From positions 1 through 26,200 of the forward strand of contig JBFGCT010000039.1 in NCBI GenBank assembly GCA_041581055.1: a stretch of 26,200 nt of DNA. The letters are read 5' to 3'. Below the pieces are notes generated by a model, which saw only the letters and a list, made by a program, of their open reading frames with translations, had not been told where the DNA came from and searched no databases. Origin of the DNA: JBFGCT01 sp041581055. Its GTDB lineage: Bacteria; Actinomycetota; Acidimicrobiia; Acidimicrobiales; Ilumatobacteraceae. Shown one piece after another: positions 1-6,598 of the stretch. The position numbers and the translations under genes were made by a program. How positions within the stretch are numbered: position 1 is the first letter of the stretch; the number at the start of each line of letters is the position of its first letter.

Positions 1-491
1 ACCACTGCGTCACCAATGTGCCGCACATCTACGCCGCCGGTGACATCTCCGGCAAGCTCCCGCTCTCTTCGGTCGCCTCGGTGCAGGGCCGCAAGATCGC
101 CGAGCACGCGATGGGCCTGCACACCCGCGAGCACCGCCACCTCGACTACGACAAGGCGGCGTCGGCGATCTTCACCGAGCCCGAGATCGCCGACGTCGGG
201 CTGGCCGAGGCCGAGGCGTTCAGCTCGGGGCGCAAGATCCGCGTCACCAAGGTGCCGTTCTCGGCGACCGCCAAGGCGATGATCAACAACGACACGCGCG
301 GGTTCGTGAAGATCATCTCCGACCCCAACACCGGCGTCGTGCTCGGCGGCTCGATCGTCGGCCGCCACGCCGCCGAGCTGATCTCGGTGATCGCCGTGGC
401 CGTCACCGCCCATCTCACGGTCACCGACCTCGTCGAGAGCATCCTGGTCCACCCGGCCTTGTCCGAGGCGTTGGCCGAGGCCGCCGATTAG
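1..491 (+). CDS. Pyridine nucleotide-disulfide oxidoreductase, C-terminal part (LpdA/dihydrolipoamide dehydrogenase-like)
   Basis: The gene enters from the left edge and is open in frame 3 (first full codon at base 3), so only the last 162 residues are visible. They begin just before VPHIYAAGDISG, the FAD-binding signature (AxGD) of two-dinucleotide-fold flavoproteins. A typical dimerisation domain follows, with the TEPEIADVGL stretch and the late GRHAAELI and HPALSEAL segments. The His-Pro pair in VHPALSEAL matches the catalytic base position of dihydrolipoamide dehydrogenase and related enzymes. The redox-active CxxxxC would lie outside the window, so I cannot tell a lipoamide dehydrogenase from an LpdA-type NAD(P)H:quinone reductase. 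The latter is favoured by the neighbours, which recall the mycobacterial lpdA region. It ends at TAG 489-491 and converges on the Lrp-like gene with a 12-bp gap. Confidence 0.85.
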   Translation, partial: HCVTNVPHIYAAGDISGKLPLSSVASVQGRKIAEHAMGLHTREHRHLDYDKAASAIFTEPEIADVGLAEAEAFSSGRKIRVTKVPFSATAKAMINNDTRGFVKIISDPNTGVVLGGSIVGRHAAELISVIAVAVTAHLTVTDLVESILVHPALSEALAEAAD

Positions 492-503
492 GCCGGCGAG
501 CCG

Positions 504-971
504 TCAGTCGACCGGTCGGCCGGCGCCGGTCGCCGCCAGGTTCATCGGGCGCCGGGGCACCGGCGAGCTGGTCACGATGTTGGTCGTCGAGTCGCCGTCC
601 TCCCAGAGCTCGTGGAGGAGCTGTTCGAGGTGGTGCGTGCTGCGCAGCCGGGCGCGGATCACGTGCGACTCCGAGCCGGTGACCCGGTTGGCCTCGATCA
701 CCTCGGGCAGCGACCGGAGCTTCTCGTCGACGCCGCTCGCCATCCGCGGCGTGTTCAGCCGGATCACGCAGAGGATCGGGAAGCCGAGCAGCTCGTAGTC
801 GACGTTGGCCCGGTAGCCGTTGATGACGCCGGCCTCTTCCAGCTTGCGCACCCGTTCGGCGACGGCGGGCGCGCTCAGCCCGATCCGCTCGCCGAGCTCC
901 TTGAACGACATCCGCCCGTCGACCTGGAGCAGGTCGAGCAACTCCCTGTTGATCTCGTCGAGTTGGTACAT
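504..971 (-). CDS. Lrp/AsnC family transcriptional regulator
   Basis: This encodes 155 residues, the usual length for the family. The N-terminus (MYQLDEINRELLDLLQ) leads into a winged helix-turn-helix, about residues 5-60, containing the family pattern FKELGERIGLSAPAVAERV and then KLEEAGVINGYRANVD. An RAM (ligand-sensing) domain, about residues 65-140, follows with TGSESHVIRAR as the likely effector-binding turn. Such proteins form octamers and respond to amino acids; the effector here is unknown. An in-frame upstream extension to 1076 exists. I chose the ATG at 971 because it fits family length and follows AAGAGGCAG, a Shine-Dalgarno-like sequence that most first genes in this window lack. 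It is transcribed divergently from the small gene at 1104 across a 132-bp gap, where autoregulation is likely. The tail after residue 140 (PRRPMNLAATGAGRPVD) is not part of the RAM fold. Confidence 0.92.
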   Translation of the reverse strand: MYQLDEINRELLDLLQVDGRMSFKELGERIGLSAPAVAERVRKLEEAGVINGYRANVDYELLGFPILCVIRLNTPRMASGVDEKLRSLPEVIEANRVTGSESHVIRARLRSTHHLEQLLHELWEDGDSTTNIVTSSPVPRRPMNLAATGAGRPVD

Positions 972-1006
972 CTGCCTCTTGACGTTGATTTCGAAGGTTT
1001 CCGCCA

Positions 1007-1012
1007 ACTCTA
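1007..1012 (-). promoter_or_regulatory. Possible -10 element of the Lrp-like gene
   Basis: On the minus strand this reads TAGAGT. It would place transcription start near 1000 and give a leader of about 30 nt with the AAGAGG ribosome site, unlike the leaderless promoters elsewhere. No clear -35 hexamer is visible. Confidence 0.35.
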
Positions 1013-1090
1013 GCTTCGGAACACATGGTGAAACGGTCAGGACGAGCAGACAACCAGCGTAACGAAAGTGTAACAATCGGTTGCCCCCGG

Positions 1091-1096
1091 TATCGT
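1091..1096 (+). promoter_or_regulatory. -10 element (TATCGT) of a leaderless gene at 1104
   Basis: TATCGT ends 7 nt before the ATG at 1104, the distance expected when transcription starts at the A of the start codon. No Shine-Dalgarno sequence lies between. No convincing -35 is visible. Confidence 0.6.
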
Positions 1097-1103
1097 CTTC
1101 CCC

Positions 1104-1262
1104 ATGACCTCAGAGTTCAACTCCGCTTACGAGAAGCTGGTCGCGGCGTGGAAGCAGCGCGAGGAGCTGCGGTCGTCGCGCGCCGGAACCCATTCGCTGC
1201 TCGAGGCCCGGCGCCACCTGGACATCGCCCGCATCGAGATGATGCGGGTCCGCGGCTACTGA
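1104..1262 (+). CDS. Small conserved-looking protein of 52 residues, function unknown
   Basis: An ATG at 1104 opens 52 codons ending at TGA 1260-1262. The product is MTSEFNSAYEKLVAAWKQ followed by REELRSSRAGTHSLLEARR and HLDIARIEMMRVRGY. It is highly charged, predicted helical, and has no membrane segment or cysteine. 47 of 51 codons after the start end in G or C, matching real genes here, and a TATCGT hexamer lies exactly 7 nt upstream, so it is very probably expressed as a leaderless mRNA. It is divergent from the Lrp gene and converges on the acyl-CoA carboxylase gene with a 9-bp gap. The LLEARRHLDIARIEMMRV part could form an amphipathic helix that binds a partner. I do not recognise a family and propose no function. 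Confidence 0.75.
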   Translation: MTSEFNSAYEKLVAAWKQREELRSSRAGTHSLLEARRHLDIARIEMMRVRGY

Positions 1263-1271
1263 GCCCGGCCG

Positions 1272-3038
1272 CTACCCGACCACGACGAGCAGGTCGCCGC
1301 CGCCGACGGTGTCGCCGACGGCGACCTTGATCTCCTTGATCGTGCCGGCGGTGTCGGTGTTGATCTGGTTCTCCATCTTCATCGCCTCGAGCACCAGGAC
1401 GCCGGCGCCGGCCGCGACCTGGTCGCCGACGTCGACGAGCACCTTCACGATCGTCCCCTGCATCGGTGCCTCGATCTTTCCGGCGCCGGCGCCGCCGGCC
1501 GCCCCCGAGGCGCCGCGCGCCGCCCGCTTCCGCGGCGCCGCCGCGGCGGCCACGACGCCGGACGACTCGGGCACCCACATGCTCACGTCGAAGCGCTTGC
1601 CGTTGACCTCGACCGTGGTCGACCGGCGGACCATCGGCTCGTCGCTATTGGGCGGCGGGTCGGCGTGCGCCCGCTTCCCGCTCACGCCGCTCAGGTCGAG
1701 CCGCTCCTCCACCCATTTCGTCGAGTGCTCGACCGCGGCGAAGTCGGGGTGGCGGAGGATCGCCAGGTCGGCCGGGATCGTGGTCGCCACGCCGGCGATC
1801 TCCAGCTCTTCGAGGGCGGCGACGGCGCGGGCGATCGCCACCTCGCGATCGCGGCCCCACACGATCAACTTGCCGACGAGGTTGTCGTAGTACTGGCTGA
1901 TCTCGTCGCCGGAGTGGTACCCGGAGTCGAACCGGACCCCGAAGCCGTCGGGCGCCACGAGCTTGGTGATCGGTCCCGGCGACGGGAGGAACTTCCCGCC
2001 GGCCGGATCCTCGGCGTTGATCCGGACCTCGATCGAGTGGCCCCGGCGGCGCGCCGCGACGGCGTCCTGGGTGAGCGGGAGCGGCTCGCCGGCCGCCACC
2101 CGGATCTGCCACTCGACCAGGTCGATGTCGGTGATCATCTCGCTCACCGGGTGCTCGACCTGCAGCCGCGTGTTCATCTCGAGGAAGAAGAAGTCGCCGT
2201 CCTGGTAGATGAACTCGACCGTGCCGGCCCCGTAGTAGCCGACCGCCTTGGCGGCCTTGACGGCGGCGGCGCCCATCGCGTCCTCGACGCCGTCGGGGAG
2301 ACCGGGGGCCGGCGCCTCCTCGATCAGCTTCTGGTGCCGGCGCTGCGCGGAGCAGTCACGCGTCGAGATCCACACCACGTCGCCCCGCTTGTCGCCGACG
2401 AGCTGGACCTCGACGTGCCGGGGCCAGGTGAGATACCGCTCGACGTACACCTCGTCGCGGCCGAAGAAGGCCTTCGCCTCGCGTTGCGCGCTCGCCATCG
2501 CGTCCTCGACGTCGACCGCCGACTGGACGACCTTCATCCCCCGCCCGCCGCCGCCGAACGCCGCCTTGATGCACACCGGCCACCCGAACTCGTCGCCGAA
2601 CGCGGCGATCTCGGCCGCGTCGCGGGCGAACTCGGTCGTGCCGGGAACGATCGGGGCGCCGCCGCGCAGCGCCGCCTTGCGGCTCGACACCTTGTCGGAC
2701 ATCTCGTCCATCGCCTCGGGCGGCGGGCCGATGAACTCGACGCCGAGCGCGGCGACCGCCCGGGCGAACTCGGCGTTCTCGCTGAAGAAGCCGTAGCCGG
2801 GGTGGACCGCGTCGGCCCCGCTGGTGCGGATCGCCCCCAGCACGGCCTCGGTGTTGATGTAGCTCTCCGCCGCGGTCTGCCCGCCGAGCGCGAACGCCTC
2901 GTCGGCGAGGCGGACGTGCAGCGCGTCGCGGTCGAGCTCGGAGTAGACCGCGACCGTCTTGATGCCCATCTCCCGCGCGGCGCGAATCACGCGGACGGCG
3001 ATCTCGCCGCGGTTGGCAATCAGAATCTTCTGCAGCAC
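1272..3038 (-). CDS. accA3: Acetyl/propionyl-CoA carboxylase alpha subunit (biotin carboxylase + biotin carboxyl carrier)
   Basis: This encodes 588 residues, the normal length of actinobacterial AccA subunits. It carboxylates its own biotin with ATP and bicarbonate, then passes CO2 to a separate carboxyltransferase beta subunit to make malonyl- or methylmalonyl-CoA for lipid synthesis. The biotin carboxylase N-domain starts with LQKILIANRGEIAVRVIRA. The ATP-grasp glycine loop FGGGGRGMKVV is at residues 161-171, RRHQKLIEEAP at 233-243, and the catalytic loop EMNTRLQVEHPVSE at 287-300. An Ala/Arg-rich linker leads to a biotinyl domain with EAMKMEN, the biotinylated lysine being about K554. The frame stays open far upstream; homology fixes the start at GTG 3038, which also lies 7 nt after a TACATT hexamer. 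No carboxyltransferase gene is adjacent. The divergent neighbour is the biotin ligase. Confidence 0.95.
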   Translation of the reverse strand: MLQKILIANRGEIAVRVIRAAREMGIKTVAVYSELDRDALHVRLADEAFALGGQTAAESYINTEAVLGAIRTSGADAVHPGYGFFSENAEFARAVAALGVEFIGPPPEAMDEMSDKVSSRKAALRGGAPIVPGTTEFARDAAEIAAFGDEFGWPVCIKAAFGGGGRGMKVVQSAVDVEDAMASAQREAKAFFGRDEVYVERYLTWPRHVEVQLVGDKRGDVVWISTRDCSAQRRHQKLIEEAPAPGLPDGVEDAMGAAAVKAAKAVGYYGAGTVEFIYQDGDFFFLEMNTRLQVEHPVSEMITDIDLVEWQIRVAAGEPLPLTQDAVAARRRGHSIEVRINAEDPAGGKFLPSPGPITKLVAPDGFGVRFDSGYHSGDEISQYYDNLVGKLIVWGRDREVAIARAVAALEELEIAGVATTIPADLAILRHPDFAAVEHSTKWVEERLDLSGVSGKRAHADPPPNSDEPMVRRSTTVEVNGKRFDVSMWVPESSGVVAAAAAPRKRAARGASGAAGGAGAGKIEAPMQGTIVKVLVDVGDQVAAGAGVLVLEAMKMENQINTDTAGTIKEIKVAVGDTVGGGDLLVVVG

Positions 3039-3045
3039 GGCTGAC

Positions 3046-3051
3046 AATGTA
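3046..3051 (-). promoter_or_regulatory. -10 element (TACATT) of the leaderless acyl-CoA carboxylase gene
   Basis: On the minus strand TACATT ends 7 nt before the GTG at 3038. It overlaps the GACAAT on the plus strand (3043-3048) that could serve birA, so both promoters would occupy the same 9 bp. Confidence 0.55.
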
Positions 3052-3057
3052 GGGCGA

Positions 3058-3780
3058 GTGACCGCGCCCGACGACATCTGGCACGCGGCGCGATGGCCGC
3101 CGGGGTGGCGCGTCCTCCACGTCGCCGAGACCGGCAGCACCAACGCCGACCTGCTCGCCGCGGCCGAGCGCGGGGACGCACGCGACCGGACCGTGTTGGC
3201 CGCCGACCACCAAACCGCCGGTCGAGGGCGACTCGATCGTCGCTGGGACGCGCCGCCCGGCGCCAACCTCCTCGTCTCGCTCCTGTTCGAGACGGTCGCC
3301 GACCGCCCCACCGAGCTGACCCAGCGGGTCGCGCTCGCCGCGTGTGCGGCCGCCGACCACCTCGCCCCCGGGCCGCCGGTCGGCCTGAAATGGCCGAACG
3401 ACCTGGTCGTCGACGGGCGCAAGGTCGCCGGGATCCTGGCCCAGCGCTCCGCCGGGATCACCGTCGTCGGGCTGGGGCTCAACGTGGCGTGGTCGCCGGC
3501 CGGCGCCGCCGACCTCGGCGGGGTGGTCACGCCGCCGGCGTTCCTGGCCCGGCTGCTCGTCGAGTTCGACGGCCTGCCGTCCAAAGTCGGCGCGCTGCAC
3601 CGGGCGCGGCTCGTCACGCTGGGCCAGCGGGTCCGGGCCGAGCTGCCCGGCGGCGCCCACGTCGTCGGGCGGGCCGAGGACGTCGACCACGCGGGTCGCC
3701 TGGTCGTCGTCGAGCGGACCGGCGCCCGCCATGTCCTCGACGTCGGCGACATCGTGCACCTGCGCCCCGACCGCGGCTGA
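3058..3780 (+). CDS. birA: Biotin--[acetyl-CoA-carboxylase] ligase, monofunctional
   Basis: This 240-residue enzyme activates biotin with ATP and attaches it to the carrier lysine of biotin-dependent carboxylases. The visible signature blocks are ETGSTNADL (residues 24-32), AGRGRLDRRWD (54-64, biotin/ATP loop), LKWPNDLVVDGRKVAGIL (110-127) and VGLGLNV. A small C-terminal SH3-like domain follows. There is no N-terminal helix-turn-helix, so it is a group I ligase and not a biotin-operon repressor. GTG 3058 was chosen because family homology begins about 20 residues later, and earlier in-frame starts would run into the divergent carboxylase gene. Only 19 bp separate the two start codons. The evident substrate is the biotinyl domain of that divergent gene. 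The LCP gene follows 41 bp downstream with its own promoter hexamer. Confidence 0.93.
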   Translation: MTAPDDIWHAARWPPGWRVLHVAETGSTNADLLAAAERGDARDRTVLAADHQTAGRGRLDRRWDAPPGANLLVSLLFETVADRPTELTQRVALAACAAADHLAPGPPVGLKWPNDLVVDGRKVAGILAQRSAGITVVGLGLNVAWSPAGAADLGGVVTPPAFLARLLVEFDGLPSKVGALHRARLVTLGQRVRAELPGGAHVVGRAEDVDHAGRLVVVERTGARHVLDVGDIVHLRPDRG

Positions 3781-3808
3781 CTGCCGCTTGCCGGGCCGGC
3801 GGCGCCGT

Positions 3809-3814
3809 TAGCGT
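3809..3814 (+). promoter_or_regulatory. -10 element (TAGCGT) of the leaderless LCP gene
   Basis: TAGCGT ends 7 nt before the ATG at 3822, and no Shine-Dalgarno sequence is present between them. Confidence 0.6.
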
Positions 3815-3821
3815 TGCCCCG

Positions 3822-4844
3822 ATGAATTGGACCCCCTCGGGCTCGCCGCCCCGCCCCCGGCGCGGCGTGCGCAGCTCGGCGCCGCTCGGGCTGCTGTTCG
3901 CCGTCCTCGTCGGCGCCGCCGGCGCGGCCGGCGTCATCCGCGCGGCCAACGAGCGGACGGCGGGCGTCGAGCGGATCGAGGGCCTCGACGGCGTCCTCGT
4001 CGCCGTCGACGGGCCGGCGGTCAACTACCTCCTGATCGACTCGGACTCGCGGGAGGGCGTCAGCGGCAGCGACGCCGACTTCGCCGCGGTCGGCGACACC
4101 AGCGTCGTCCAGGGCCGGCGAAGCGACACGATCATGATCCTCCGCCAGGAGCGCGACGGCAACGGCGCGGCGCTGGTCAGCCTGCCCCGCGACCTCTGGG
4201 TGACGATCGCCGGCCGGGGCACGCAGAACCGGATCAACTCCGCCTACAACGACGGCCCCGAGGTGTTGGCGGCGACGATCACCCAAGAGCTGGGGATCCC
4301 GATCAACCATGTCGTCGACGTCAACTTCCTCGGGTTCAAGGACCTCGTCGACGCGGCGGGCGGGACGACGGTCTGCTTCGAGCACGTCACGCGCGACGAC
4401 AACTCGGGCCTGTACCAGGAGCCCGGCTGCAACCGTCTCGACGGCGTCCAGGCGCTGGCCTACGCCCGCAGCCGAAACTACGAGGAGTTCCGCGACGGCG
4501 AGTGGCGCAAGGACGGAACGGCCGACCTCGGCCGCATCGAGCGCCAGCAACACTTCATCGCGACGACGGTCGACGCGACGTTGAAGCGGCTGCAGTCCGA
4601 CCCGTTCATCGCCTCCGACCTGATCTCGGCGGTGACCGGCTCGGTCCGCCTCGATCCCGGACTCGACCCGCTCGGCGCCGCCGGCACGCTGCGCAAGGCG
4701 TTCGGCAGCGGGTTCGCCACCTACCAACTCGCGGTGTCGCCGGCGACGATCGACGACAAGTCGGTGCTGTTGCTCGAACCGGCCTCGGAGCCGATCCTCG
4801 ACTACTTCCGCGGCGTGGGCCCGCTCCCGCCGCCGTCGTCCTAG
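3822..4844 (+). CDS. LytR-CpsA-Psr (LCP) family wall glycopolymer phosphotransferase
   Basis: This encodes 340 residues. LCP enzymes sit outside the membrane and transfer lipid-pyrophosphate-linked glycopolymers to peptidoglycan. A short basic cytosolic tail is followed by one membrane segment (about residues 20-39, PLGLLFAVLVGAAGAAGVI). The extracellular LCP domain carries the family landmarks NYLLIDSDSREG (68-79), GRRSDTIMIL (98-107), SLPRDLWVTI (120-129) with the pyrophosphate-binding Arg, and RINSAYNDGP (137-146). Later, the LDGVQALAYARSRN stretch supplies the conserved Arg pair. There is no extra C-terminal LytR_C domain, so it is a short form. It lies directly upstream of the rml operon, which fits a role in attaching a rhamnose-containing polymer, as for the arabinogalactan ligases of mycobacteria. 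The substrate is inferred from context only. Confidence 0.93.
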   Translation: MNWTPSGSPPRPRRGVRSSAPLGLLFAVLVGAAGAAGVIRAANERTAGVERIEGLDGVLVAVDGPAVNYLLIDSDSREGVSGSDADFAAVGDTSVVQGRRSDTIMILRQERDGNGAALVSLPRDLWVTIAGRGTQNRINSAYNDGPEVLAATITQELGIPINHVVDVNFLGFKDLVDAAGGTTVCFEHVTRDDNSGLYQEPGCNRLDGVQALAYARSRNYEEFRDGEWRKDGTADLGRIERQQHFIATTVDATLKRLQSDPFIASDLISAVTGSVRLDPGLDPLGAAGTLRKAFGSGFATYQLAVSPATIDDKSVLLLEPASEPILDYFRGVGPLPPPSS

Positions 4845-4850
4845 TGTCGT

Positions 4851-4921
4851 GTCAGTGAACGTTTGTGGTGTCGACGTCGAGTCGGGACCTGGCCGACGGA
4901 ACAAGGCAAACGTCCGCTGAC
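4851..4921. repeat. 15-bp inverted repeat upstream of rmlA, candidate operator
   Basis: The left arm GTCAGTGAACGTTTG (4851-4865) and the right arm CAAACGTCCGCTGAC (4907-4921) are inverted copies with 13 of 15 matches, 56 bp centre to centre. The right arm ends 7 bp before the TAGGCT promoter hexamer of rmlA. The 41-nt loop and lack of a T-run argue against a terminator. A pair of regulator sites is the more likely reading. Confidence 0.5.
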
Positions 4922-4928
4922 CCGGCAC

Positions 4929-4934
4929 TAGGCT
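4929..4934 (+). promoter_or_regulatory. -10 element (TAGGCT) of the rml operon
   Basis: TAGGCT ends 8 nt before the rmlA ATG at 4943 without an intervening ribosome site. No -35 consensus is visible; the right arm of an inverted repeat occupies much of that position. Confidence 0.6.
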
Positions 4935-4942
4935 GCCCGGCG

Positions 4943-6022
4943 ATGAAGGCGCTCATTCTGGCCGGTGGCGCGGGGACGCGCCTGCGCCCGATCACGCACA
5001 CGCGGGCCAAGCAACTCGTGCCGGTGGCGAACACGCCGATCCTCTTCTACGGGATCCAGTCGATCGTCCGCGCCGGCATCACCGACCTCGCGGTCATCGT
5101 CGGCGACACCCGCGACGAACTCGAGGCGGCGCTCGGCGACGGCTCCCAGTTCGGCGCGACGATCACCTACGTCCCGCAGGACGAGCCGCTCGGGCTCGCC
5201 CACTGCGTGCTGATCGCCCGGGAGTTCCTCGGCGACGACGACTTCGTGATGTACCTCGGCGACAACCTGCTCGAGCAGGATCTCGCGGCGTTCGTCGACG
5301 CCTTCGCCCAGGCGCGGCAGGGCGACCAGCCGCCGTCGGCGCAGATCCTGCTCAAGCGCGTCGTCGACCCCCACCGCTTCGGGATCGCCGAGCTCGACGA
5401 GGCGAACCACGTCGTCCACCTCGTGGAGAAGCCCGACGACCCGCCCACCGACCTGGCGCTCGTCGGCGTCTACCTGTTCGACTCGAACATCCACGAGGCG
5501 GTCGCCTCGATCAAGCCGTCCGACCGCGGCGAGCTGGAGATCACCGACGCCATCCAGTGGCTGATCGACAACGGACACCGGGTCCGCACCGAGATCCTGA
5601 CCGGGTGGTGGATCGACACCGGCAAGCTCACGCCGCTGCTCGAGGCCAACCGCCTGATCCTGGAGCGGCTCGAGACGCGCGTCGACGGCGCGGTCGACGA
5701 CGCGTCGGCGCTCGACGGGCGAATCGTCGTCGAGGCCGGCGCCGAGATCCGCAACTCGACGATCCGCGGGCCGGTGGCGATCGGCGCGAACACCAAGATC
5801 ATCGACAGCTTCATCGGCCCGTTCACCGCGGTCGGCGCCGACTGCGAGGTCGTCCAGTCCGAGGTCGAGCACTCGGTGATCATGAGCGGCAGCCGCATCA
5901 ACGACATCCCGCGGCTCGAGGACAGCCTGATCGGCACCGACGCTGTCGTCTCGCGCACCAAGCGCAAGCCGCGGGCCGTGCGGCTGATGGTCGGCGACCA
6001 CTGCCAGATCGACGTGGAGTGA
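4943..6022 (+). CDS. rmlA: Glucose-1-phosphate thymidylyltransferase, long form
   Basis: This 359-residue enzyme makes dTDP-glucose from dTTP and glucose-1-phosphate, the first step to dTDP-L-rhamnose. The nucleotide-binding signature LILAGGAGTRLRP is at residues 4-16 and TRAKQLVPVANTP at 20-32, followed by YLGDN and the VEKP sugar-binding motif. From about residue 250 a left-handed beta-helix extension (VAIGANTKIIDSFIGPFTAV) makes this the long RmlA type (about 355 residues), not the short 290-residue type used by enterobacteria and mycobacteria. The internal ATG at 4943 was chosen over the upstream in-frame ATG/GTG codons because the Rossmann strand begins there and a TAGGCT hexamer sits 8 nt ahead. 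It leads a four-gene operon with gaps of 10-13 bp. Confidence 0.94.
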   Translation: MKALILAGGAGTRLRPITHTRAKQLVPVANTPILFYGIQSIVRAGITDLAVIVGDTRDELEAALGDGSQFGATITYVPQDEPLGLAHCVLIAREFLGDDDFVMYLGDNLLEQDLAAFVDAFAQARQGDQPPSAQILLKRVVDPHRFGIAELDEANHVVHLVEKPDDPPTDLALVGVYLFDSNIHEAVASIKPSDRGELEITDAIQWLIDNGHRVRTEILTGWWIDTGKLTPLLEANRLILERLETRVDGAVDDASALDGRIVVEAGAEIRNSTIRGPVAIGANTKIIDSFIGPFTAVGADCEVVQSEVEHSVIMSGSRINDIPRLEDSLIGTDAVVSRTKRKPRAVRLMVGDHCQIDVE

Positions 6023-6033
6023 GCGGAGGCGAG

Positions 6034-6585
6034 ATGGCGGAGGTGCGCGAGTCGGACGTGATCGCCGGCGTCTACGTCGTCGAGCCGGCGATCCACGGCG
6101 ACGCCCGGGGCAGGTTCATCGAGACGTACCGGCGGGAGTGGATCCCGGGGGCCCGGGAGATGCTGCAATCCAACCGCGCCGACCGGCAGGCGAACTCGAT
6201 CGTCGGCCTGCACTACCACCTGCACCAGAGCGACTACTGGTACGTGCCGTTCGGGACGGCGCGGGTCGTGCTGCACGACCTCCGCGAGGGCGGCCCGACC
6301 GACGGCGCGACCCACACGCTCGAGCTGTCCGGCGACAACCACCTCGGCGTCTACATCCCGCCCGGCGTCGCCCACGGCTTCGGCGCCGTGACCGACATGG
6401 TGATCACCTACCTCGTCGACGGCTACTACAACCCGGCCGACGAGCTGGGCGTGGCGTGGGACGACCCGGCGGTGAACGCCGACTGGGGCGTGACCGGGCC
6501 GACGATGTCCGAGCGCGACCGGAACAACCCGGCGCGCGACGCCGTCCCGGCGAACCGGCGGCCGTACTGGCCGATGAGGACGTGA
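6034..6585 (+). CDS. rmlC: dTDP-4-dehydrorhamnose 3,5-epimerase (RmlC) homologue
   Basis: This is 183 residues in a cupin fold. It sits between rmlA and rmlB, where the 3,5-epimerase that converts dTDP-4-keto-6-deoxyglucose to dTDP-4-keto-L-rhamnose is expected. The DARGRFIETYR start, GLHYH (catalytic His), the IPPGVAHGFGAV second-His motif, YYNPADE and WDDPAVNADW are all recognisable. The substrate-binding segment is unusual. The common RGLHxQ...K pattern reads VGLHYHLHQSDYWYV here, so the first Arg and the Gln are replaced, and the usual Lys a few residues on seems to be an aromatic residue. This could mean a divergent RmlC or a related NDP-sugar epimerase. A strong Shine-Dalgarno sequence, GGAGG (6025-6029), precedes the ATG by 4 nt, in contrast to operon-first genes here. 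Confidence 0.85.
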   Translation: MAEVRESDVIAGVYVVEPAIHGDARGRFIETYRREWIPGAREMLQSNRADRQANSIVGLHYHLHQSDYWYVPFGTARVVLHDLREGGPTDGATHTLELSGDNHLGVYIPPGVAHGFGAVTDMVITYLVDGYYNPADELGVAWDDPAVNADWGVTGPTMSERDRNNPARDAVPANRRPYWPMRT

Positions 6586-6598
6586 CCGGGTCCGGATC

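Noticed and set aside
4855..4920. A 21-codon GTG mini-ORF before rmlA preceded by TAGTGT at 7 nt, possible leader peptide
   Set aside because: The spacing fits the leaderless rule, but only about 65% of its codons end in G/C against about 90-95% for real genes, and the TAG belongs to the LCP stop codon. It also overlaps the inverted repeat. More likely chance.
1272..4928. Long minus-strand open frame continuing upstream of the biotin carboxylase, with an apparent N-terminal extension of more than 600 residues
   Set aside because: The extension is Arg/Pro/Ala/Asp-rich shadow translation of birA, the LCP gene and the start of the rml operon on the other strand. Homology starts sharply at GTG 3038.
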